Shown: positions 7,983 through 11,944 of the stretch, piece after piece
How positions within the stretch are numbered: the first letter of the stretch is position 1
How the letters are laid out: every line of letters starts with the position of its first letter
Assembly (NCBI GenBank): GCA_900754495.1
Contig: CAAEDC010000126.1
Location: 1 to 11,944, forward strand
DNA from: Eggerthellaceae bacterium
GTDB lineage: Bacteria > Actinomycetota > Coriobacteriia > Coriobacteriales > Eggerthellaceae
Length of the DNA stretch: 11,944 bases
Direction of reading: 5' to 3'
Program-made: the position numbers and the translations under genes
The notes under the pieces: generated by a model
What the model was told of the DNA's origin: nothing
What the model saw: the letters and a program-made list of their open reading frames with translations, nothing else
Database searches by the model: none

Positions 7983-8025
7983 CGCGCGAGAAAACGGGGG
8001 TTCGGCTCCAGTTTTCGCGCGTTTT
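7983..8025 (+). terminator. Probable intrinsic terminator of selD
   Basis: CGCGCG (7983-7988) pairs with CGCGCG (8016-8021), and AAAAC (7991-7995) pairs with GTTTT (8011-8015). Then GGGG (7997-8000) pairs with CTCC (8006-8009, one G-U), closing a TTCGG loop. There is a 2-nt bulge and one mismatch. TTTT follows at 8022-8025. It lies about 62 bp after the selD stop. The U-tract is short, so efficiency is uncertain. Confidence 0.55.
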
Positions 8026-8152
8026 GCGTAGATCGCACGCTTGCGGAACACGCCGATCAGCGTTTCGCCGATTGAGGGATGAAAGAAAGCCCAGGTCGTT
8101 GATGCTTCAATGTTGACGGCTGAAGCTTTTCAAACAACCCCTCTACGCAAAA
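8022..8152. repeat. 11-bp inverted repeat enclosing 109 bp
   Basis: TTTTGCGTAGA (8022-8032) and TCTACGCAAAA (8142-8152) are perfect reverse complements. They could close a structured RNA of about 130 nt from either strand, or be a DNA dyad. The left arm overlaps the T-tail of the selD terminator. Confidence 0.5.
8104..8130 (+). terminator. Possible second plus-strand terminator
   Basis: GCTTCA (8104-8109) pairs with TGAAGC (8121-8126) around an 11-nt loop, followed by TTTT (8127-8130). The stem is short and the loop long, so this is a weak candidate back-up terminator for selD. Confidence 0.35.
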
Positions 8153-8276
8153 TCCCGCATTTTTGGATTCACGATCCCGGATTCGCGTCGGGAGGGGTTG
8201 GAAGGCGATAGCGAAACCGCCTAGGGGTTATGGTTTGACGCGTTCAAGCATTGGGACGCTGTTTTAACGAACGTGG

Positions 8277-8549
8277 TCACAGGGGCAATGCGGCGTACGT
8301 CGCGTCCTTCGATCGGCCGCTTGGTCCCGACTCCTCGCGGAACAGTTTTGCGAGCCCCGCCGGCGTGTCCTGCCGCGCGAACAAACCGCGCGCCGCAGCG
8401 TCGTCTTCCGCGTCGAAACGCAGCGCCATCCCGCAGCTCGCCGTGATATGGCGCGGCGTGGGGATCATCGCATGGGGGACTGAGCCGAGCGACGCCTCGG
8501 CGGCCATCGCCGCATGGGTGGATTCGAAGGCTATGACGTAGACGGGCAT
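8277..8549 (-). CDS. DUF3343 small protein, putative Se/S carrier
   Basis: 90 residues from the ATG at 8547-8549. This start is preferred over an in-frame one 20 codons upstream because it begins with the conserved MPVYVIAFEST and has AAGGGGGAG just before it. The family (DUF3343, annotated as putative Se/S carrier-like) is recognised by that opening, by IPTPRHITASCGMALRF (residues 29-45) and by its short length. Cys39 in the SCG motif is the likely chalcogen-carrying residue. There are no membrane segments, so it is cytosolic. It is last in a minus-strand operon after yedF (69 bp apart). It ends in TGA, unlike the other genes here, which use TAG or TAA. Function in selenium transfer is inferred from family naming and from the neighbourhood; no reaction is established. 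Confidence 0.87.
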   Translation of the reverse strand: MPVYVIAFESTHAAMAAEASLGSVPHAMIPTPRHITASCGMALRFDAEDDAAARGLFARQDTPAGLAKLFREESGPSGRSKDATYAALPL

Positions 8550-8618
8550 CGCTCCCCCTTGCTCGCGCTTCAAAGCCGCGCGCCGGCGATCCGGCGCGCG
8601 GTCCCGCAACAGGCGCGC

Positions 8619-9248
8619 TTACAGCGTGATGACCTTGGCGGCCTCGTGCATGCGCTCGAGGATATCGTACATGTTGGACACCTCGCCGACCTTGAGGTCG
8701 TCGCCGATACCGAAGAAATTGAGGCACGTGCCGCACACGAGCACCTCGGTCCCCTTCTCCTGCAGGGCCGCGACGTTGTCGACGCACTGCTGCTCGGCAT
8801 CGGGGCCGGCGATGAGCTTGACGCCTCCGTTCATGAACAGCAGCGAGCTGGGCACCTCGTCAGCCTCGGAGAGCGTGTAGAGTGCCATCTTCACGAGATT
8901 GCGGCCGAGCTGGGGGTCGCCCTCGCCAACCGCATCGTGGTTGACGAAGACGGCGTAGCCGCAGCCATTGGGACCGCATGCGGCGCCGGCGGGCGCGGCC
9001 TGGGGAATGGCGATGTCGGTTGCCTGCGTGCCGTCGCCGGGCGCGAACGAGATGAGCCAGCCGCCCTCGATGGCGTCCACGGACACCGCCATGCCCTTCT
9101 TCGAGCCGAGGCGCGTGAGGTTCTTGACGGCGGTCTCGTTGTCCACCTGCACCGCGAGATCGGTGACGCCGGCGTCGAGCTCCTTCTTGGCGAGCACGAG
9201 CGGCTTGGGGCACTGCAGCCCGAACGCGTCGATGATCTTGGTTTCCAT
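8619..9248 (-). CDS. yedF: YedF, selenium-metabolism protein (TusA-like + DsrE-like fusion)
   Basis: 209 residues, two domains. Residues 1-75 form a TusA/SirA-like domain with the motif LQCPKP; Cys13 is the residue that carries sulfur in TusA. Residues about 95-209 form a DsrE/DsrF-like domain with CGTC (Cys172, Cys175) and the ending GEVSNMYDILERMH. This arrangement defines the selenium-associated YedF family, found with selD. The probable role is relaying activated selenium (or sulfur) between the PLP enzyme encoded upstream and SelD; this is inference from family and context. The ATG has AAGGAG 9 nt upstream. Two hairpins precede the site in the 142-bp gap after the aminotransferase gene. 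Stop TAA. No signal peptide or membrane segment is seen. Both domains are complete. Confidence 0.93.
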   Translation of the reverse strand: METKIIDAFGLQCPKPLVLAKKELDAGVTDLAVQVDNETAVKNLTRLGSKKGMAVSVDAIEGGWLISFAPGDGTQATDIAIPQAAPAGAACGPNGCGYAVFVNHDAVGEGDPQLGRNLVKMALYTLSEADEVPSSLLFMNGGVKLIAGPDAEQQCVDNVAALQEKGTEVLVCGTCLNFFGIGDDLKVGEVSNMYDILERMHEAAKVITL

Positions 9249-9267
9249 AGCGTATCGCTCCTTTCCT

Positions 9268-9291
9268 CCGCCGCGCCCTCCGACGCGGCGG
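9268..9291 (-). other. GC-rich hairpin next to the yedF ribosome binding site
   Basis: CCGCCGCG (9268-9275) and CGCGGCGG (9284-9291) form a perfect 8-bp stem with an 8-nt loop. Its base touches the purine-rich stretch (9258-9269) that contains the yedF Shine-Dalgarno, so it could affect initiation. Confidence 0.5.
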
Positions 9292-9303
9292 CTTGCAAAC
9301 GGC

Positions 9304-9324
9304 TCGCGCAGCCTCCTCGCGCGA
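9304..9324 (-). other. Second hairpin in the yedF leader
   Basis: TCGCGC (9304-9309) and GCGCGA (9319-9324) form a 6-bp stem with a 9-nt loop, 12 bp from the first hairpin. Its loop contains GAGGAGG on the coding strand. Confidence 0.4.
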
Positions 9325-9390
9325 AAGCCGCCCCTCCTGTCAGTATCGGGCTTCTGATCCTGCCAGCATCAGCCCAGGTCGAAATAGCAC

Positions 9391-10539
9391 CTAGTCCTGT
9401 TCCGCATCGAGCGCGATCGCGCGCAGGGCCGCGAGGGCGAGCTCGACTTCCTCGTCGGTGTTGAGATACGAGAAGCTGAAGCGCACCGCCCCCTGCTCGA
9501 CGGTGCCGAGGGCTTCGTGCATCAAAGGCGCGCAGTGCGCTCCGGCGCGCGTGCAGACGCCGAACTCGCTGTTGAGCCGGAATGCCACCTCGCCGGAATC
9601 GACCTCCCCCACGTTAAGCGCGACGATCGCGCAGCGCCCGTCAGCCCCACCGCCGAGGATCCTGACGCCCGGAATCGCCGCGGCCTCTTCGCGGAATCTT
9701 TCGGCAAGGCGCCTGTCGTGGCGGCAAACCTCCTCGATCCCCTGTTCGAGGATGAAGGAGACGCCGGCGCCGAGGCCCGCTATCCCATGAGCGTTGAGCG
9801 TGCCGGCCTCCAAGCGCTCGGGCATGAAGGTGGGATGCCGCTCGTCGAAGCTGTGGACGCCGGACCCGCCCACCTTCAACGGACGGACGTCGACGCCCTT
9901 CGCGACACACAGCCCGCCGGTGCCCTGCGGGCCGAACAGGCCCTTGTGCCCGGTGAACGCGACGACGTCGAGCCCCTGGCCTCCCATGTCGATCGGCCAG
10001 GTACCGGCCGTCTGCGCGGCGTCGACCACGATCCTCGCCCCGTGCGCGTGAGCCATGCGCGCGATGCGCTTGATGTCGTACACGTCCCCGGTGAGGTTGG
10101 AGGCGTGCGTGACGACGACGAGCCGCGTCGAGGGCTTGAACAGCGCCTCAAGCGCGTCGTAGTCGAGGGATCCGTCAGCGGCGATCGGTGCGATGTCGAG
10201 ATCGATGGCGCCCGCATCGCGCAGGCGGTAGAGCGGTCGCAGCACCGAGTTGTGCGACGCGGCGGTGGTGATCGCATGGTCGCCCGCGTCGAGCAATCCC
10301 GCGATGGCGGTGTTGAGCGCCTCGGTCGCGTTGGAAGCGAACGCCACGCGCGATGCGTCGGGCGCACCGAGGAGCTCCGCGATCGCAAGGCGGGCGCGGT
10401 AGACCGCCGTGTCGGCTTGAAGCGCCGAGGCGTGCACGCCGCGGCCGACGCCGCCGAACGTGCGCATGGCATCCACTACGGCGTCGACGACCTGGGCAGG
10501 TTTGGACATCGTAGTGGCCGCGTTGTCGAGATAGATCAT
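9391..10539 (-). CDS. Class-V PLP enzyme: cysteine desulfurase / selenocysteine lyase-like protein
   Basis: 382 residues from the ATG at 10537-10539, which begins the conserved MIYLDNAATT and has GGGAAGAGG upstream. An in-frame ATG 23 codons earlier adds a non-homologous His/Pro-rich tail, so it is not used. Fold-type I features are H96 (ASHNSVLRPL, stacks on PLP), D173 and Q176 (VVDAAQTAG), the Schiff-base Lys199 (FTGHKGLFGPQG) and the active-site Cys336 (RAGAHCAPLM). The RxGxHCAP motif is of the group II (SufS/CsdB-like) type. Members of this subfamily release sulfur from cysteine or selenium from selenocysteine. Its place ahead of yedF and DUF3343, with selA and selD flanking, suggests a selenium-supply role; substrate preference cannot be read from sequence. 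No iron-sulfur scaffold gene is nearby, which argues against a housekeeping Isc/Suf role. Confidence 0.92.
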   Translation of the reverse strand: MIYLDNAATTMSKPAQVVDAVVDAMRTFGGVGRGVHASALQADTAVYRARLAIAELLGAPDASRVAFASNATEALNTAIAGLLDAGDHAITTAASHNSVLRPLYRLRDAGAIDLDIAPIAADGSLDYDALEALFKPSTRLVVVTHASNLTGDVYDIKRIARMAHAHGARIVVDAAQTAGTWPIDMGGQGLDVVAFTGHKGLFGPQGTGGLCVAKGVDVRPLKVGGSGVHSFDERHPTFMPERLEAGTLNAHGIAGLGAGVSFILEQGIEEVCRHDRRLAERFREEAAAIPGVRILGGGADGRCAIVALNVGEVDSGEVAFRLNSEFGVCTRAGAHCAPLMHEALGTVEQGAVRFSFSYLNTDEEVELALAALRAIALDAEQD

Positions 10540-10743
10540 CGCAGCCTCTTCCCGATGGAACGGTGGGTGATGGCGGAATGGTCGAAAATGCGTTAAGACG
10601 CCTTCCAACCAGCAGAAAGAATGTTAGGCTTCTTCAACGTACTTGCAGAACGCGACGCGTGCAGAATTCGCCATCACGCTACGAGAGAAGCGCACGCCTA
10701 TACTAGCACGAGTTGACCGACAAACAGGAAAGGCTTTCGCACC
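10540..10743. promoter_or_regulatory. Divergent promoter region between the class-V PLP gene and selA
   Basis: 204 bp without a gene. On the selA side, TATACT (10699-10704) is a -10 match identical to the one before selD, again without a clear -35 at 16-18 bp. A Shine-Dalgarno AGGAAAGG (10726-10733) lies 10 nt before the selA ATG. On the other strand only a weak TAACAT candidate -10 is seen. A short direct repeat TGCAGAA occurs at about 10644 and 10660. Confidence 0.45.
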
Positions 10744-11944
10744 ATGGCAGGATCTCCCCAACATGAAGCTTTGCGCTCGCTGCCCCAAGTGGAGGAGCTG
10801 CTCCGCGACGCGCGGTTGCAGCAGATCGCCGCGATCCTCCCACGCAACGTCGTCGTGGAGGCGGCGCGCGTCGCCGTCGACGCGGTGCGGCAGCTGATCC
10901 TCGGCGGAAGCGAGGCCGCCGTCGACGCCGACGCCATCGCCGCCGACGCGGCGCGTCGCGCGCTGCAGACCGCGCGTCCCTCCCTGCGACGCGTCATCAA
11001 CGCCGCGGGCGTCGTGATCCACACGAACCTGGGCCGCAGCGTCCTTGCCGACCAGGCCGTCAAAGCGGCCGCGAGCGTCGCGGGAAGCTACTCGACGCTG
11101 GAATACGACACCGACGCGATGGCGCGCGGCAGCCGCCACGATCACTGCGAGCGGCTGATCTGCCTTGCGACCGGCGCCGAGGCGGCCATGGCCGTCAACA
11201 ACAACGCCGCCGCGGTGCTGCTCGTGCTCACCGAGTTCGCCAAGGGTCACGAAGCCGTGGTGTCACGCGGCCAGCTGGTGGAGATCGGCGGTTCGTTCCG
11301 CATCCCCGACATCATGGAGCTCTCAGGCGCGCGCATGGTGGAGGTGGGCACCACCAACAAGACGCATCCGGGCGATTACGCGCGGGCCATCACCGAGGAC
11401 ACCGCGATGCTCCTCAAGGTGCATCCCTCCAACTACCGCATGGCGGGCTTCACCGAGACCGTCTCCATCAAGGAGCTGCGCGCGATGGCCGACGAGGAGA
11501 ACCGACTGCGCGCCGCGGAGCGTGCCGAGCGCCCGGCGGCGGTGCGCCGTGTCCGCGACGAGCGCGAGGATGCCGACCTGCTCGTGTACGAGGATCAGGG
11601 ATCCGGCGCGCTCATCCGCCTCACCTGCTTCGGCGAGTACGCCGAGCCGACCGTCGAGGAGTCGCTGCGCGAAGGCTGCGATCTCATCTCGTTCTCGGGC
11701 GACAAGCTGCTCGGCGGACCCCAGGCGGGCATCATCGTCGGCAAGAAGGAGCTGATCGACCGCCTCAAGGCAAACCCCCTCGCACGCGCCGTCCGCCTCG
11801 ACAAGATGACGCTCGCCGCGCTCGAGGAGACGCTGCGCATCTACCTCGAGCCCGAGCGCGCGCTCGCCGAGATCCCCACCTTGCGCATGCTCTCCGCCAC
11901 GCCGGAGGAGCTGCGCCCCCGCGCGGAGGCGCTTGCGAAGGCGA
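10744..11944 (+). CDS. selA: L-seryl-tRNA(Sec) selenium transferase SelA (partial, C-terminus outside window)
   Basis: SelA converts Ser-tRNA(Sec) to Sec-tRNA(Sec) with selenophosphate and PLP. The first 400 codons are present (family about 460) and run off the right edge with no stop. Recognisable blocks are LRSLPQVEELL (residues about 10-20), VINAAGVVIHTNLGRS, MAVNNNAAAVLLVL, SRGQLVEIGGSFRIPDIM and VHPSNYRMAGF. The PLP-binding Lys321 is in SFSGDKLLGGPQAG (E. coli Lys295). Most of the offset comes from a charged Arg/Glu-rich insertion at about 252-276, just before YEDQGSGAL. The ATG is the first possible start, since an in-frame TGA lies at 10714-10716, and AGGAAAGG precedes it. It is divergent from the class-V PLP gene. 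selB often follows selA, but that part is outside the window. Confidence 0.97.
   Translation, partial: MAGSPQHEALRSLPQVEELLRDARLQQIAAILPRNVVVEAARVAVDAVRQLILGGSEAAVDADAIAADAARRALQTARPSLRRVINAAGVVIHTNLGRSVLADQAVKAAASVAGSYSTLEYDTDAMARGSRHDHCERLICLATGAEAAMAVNNNAAAVLLVLTEFAKGHEAVVSRGQLVEIGGSFRIPDIMELSGARMVEVGTTNKTHPGDYARAITEDTAMLLKVHPSNYRMAGFTETVSIKELRAMADEENRLRAAERAERPAAVRRVRDEREDADLLVYEDQGSGALIRLTCFGEYAEPTVEESLREGCDLISFSGDKLLGGPQAGIIVGKKELIDRLKANPLARAVRLDKMTLAALEETLRIYLEPERALAEIPTLRMLSATPEELRPRAEALAKA

Larger units (their letters stand above)
7921..8276. other. Convergent intergenic region between selD and the DUF3343 gene (356 bp, no gene)
   Basis: No credible coding region. The stretch is AT-richer than its neighbours and dense in potential RNA structure. 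It includes a likely selD terminator (7983-8025), a second T-tailed hairpin (8104-8130), an 11-bp inverted repeat (8022-8032 with 8142-8152), a 9-bp inverted repeat (8135-8143 with 8192-8200) and a 5-bp hairpin AGGCG (8203-8207) with CGCCT (8218-8222). I looked for a tRNA(Sec) here and found no clover-leaf. It may be just bidirectional termination signals, or an unannotated structured RNA. Confidence 0.6.

Noticed and set aside
7921..8276. tRNA(Sec) gene (selC) in the convergent gap
   Set aside because: TTCAA occurs near 8106 and 8233, but without an anticodon stem, an 8-bp acceptor or a T-arm. No clover-leaf can be drawn.
8249..8279. UGA of the DUF3343 gene as a Sec codon with read-through
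   Set aside because: Read-through adds only about 10 residues before another UGA, the extension lacks family similarity, and no SECIS-like hairpin with a G-rich loop is evident.
8514..9464. A 316-codon plus-strand open frame opposite yedF
   Set aside because: No domain; it covers yedF and the start of the DUF3343 gene, which have clear family motifs on the minus strand.
1..11944. Insertion sequence, prophage, CRISPR or genomic-island boundary
   Set aside because: No transposase, integrase, terminal repeats or spaced direct repeats were seen. Codon use looks uniform across the genes.

Overview
This window is a selenium and formate module from a high-GC bacterium. The closest fit I can argue for is a Coriobacteriia/Eggerthellaceae-type anaerobic actinobacterium. 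The argument rests on the strong G/C bias at third codon positions, a membrane-bound N-type formate dehydrogenase, and a Sec-containing SelD next to a yedF / DUF3343 / class-V aminotransferase set. The taxon is inference and was not checked by any search. No mobile element, CRISPR array or rRNA/tRNA gene is visible.

Positions 1-6499 (minus strand, read right to left) hold a formate dehydrogenase operon in the order fdnG, fdnH, fdnI, fdhE, fdhD. fdnG encodes the Tat-exported molybdopterin catalytic subunit. It is interrupted by an in-frame UGA (5900-5902) that is a selenocysteine codon, Sec200, followed at once by a textbook bacterial SECIS hairpin. fdnH encodes the four-cluster ferredoxin-like subunit with a C-terminal membrane anchor. 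fdnI encodes the cytochrome b quinone-reducing subunit and overlaps fdnH by 8 bp. fdhE and fdhD encode maturation factors; fdhD runs off the left edge. The gap between fdnI and fdhE is packed with three strong GC-rich stem-loops.

Positions 6500-6831 form the divergent control region between fdnG (minus) and selD (plus). It carries a near-perfect, widely spaced inverted repeat.

Positions 6832-11944 hold the selenium supply genes. selD (selenophosphate synthetase, plus) is itself a selenoprotein with UGA-encoded Sec20. A 356-bp, structure-rich, convergent gap follows, containing a likely selD terminator. On the minus strand, a class-V PLP enzyme (cysteine desulfurase/selenocysteine lyase-like), yedF and a DUF3343 putative Se/S carrier form a second operon. 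Divergent from this operon, selA (selenocysteine synthase, plus) runs off the right edge.

Read together: the PLP enzyme, YedF and DUF3343 protein probably mobilise and carry reduced selenium. SelD makes selenophosphate, and SelA converts Ser-tRNA(Sec) to Sec-tRNA(Sec). The Sec is then inserted into FdnG and into SelD itself. FdhD and FdhE mature the exported enzyme, which oxidises formate and passes electrons to the quinone pool. selB and selC are not in the window; selA is cut off, so they may lie just beyond it. The two UGA-containing genes are the ones automatic annotation is most likely to get wrong, as a split fdnG and an N-terminally truncated selD.
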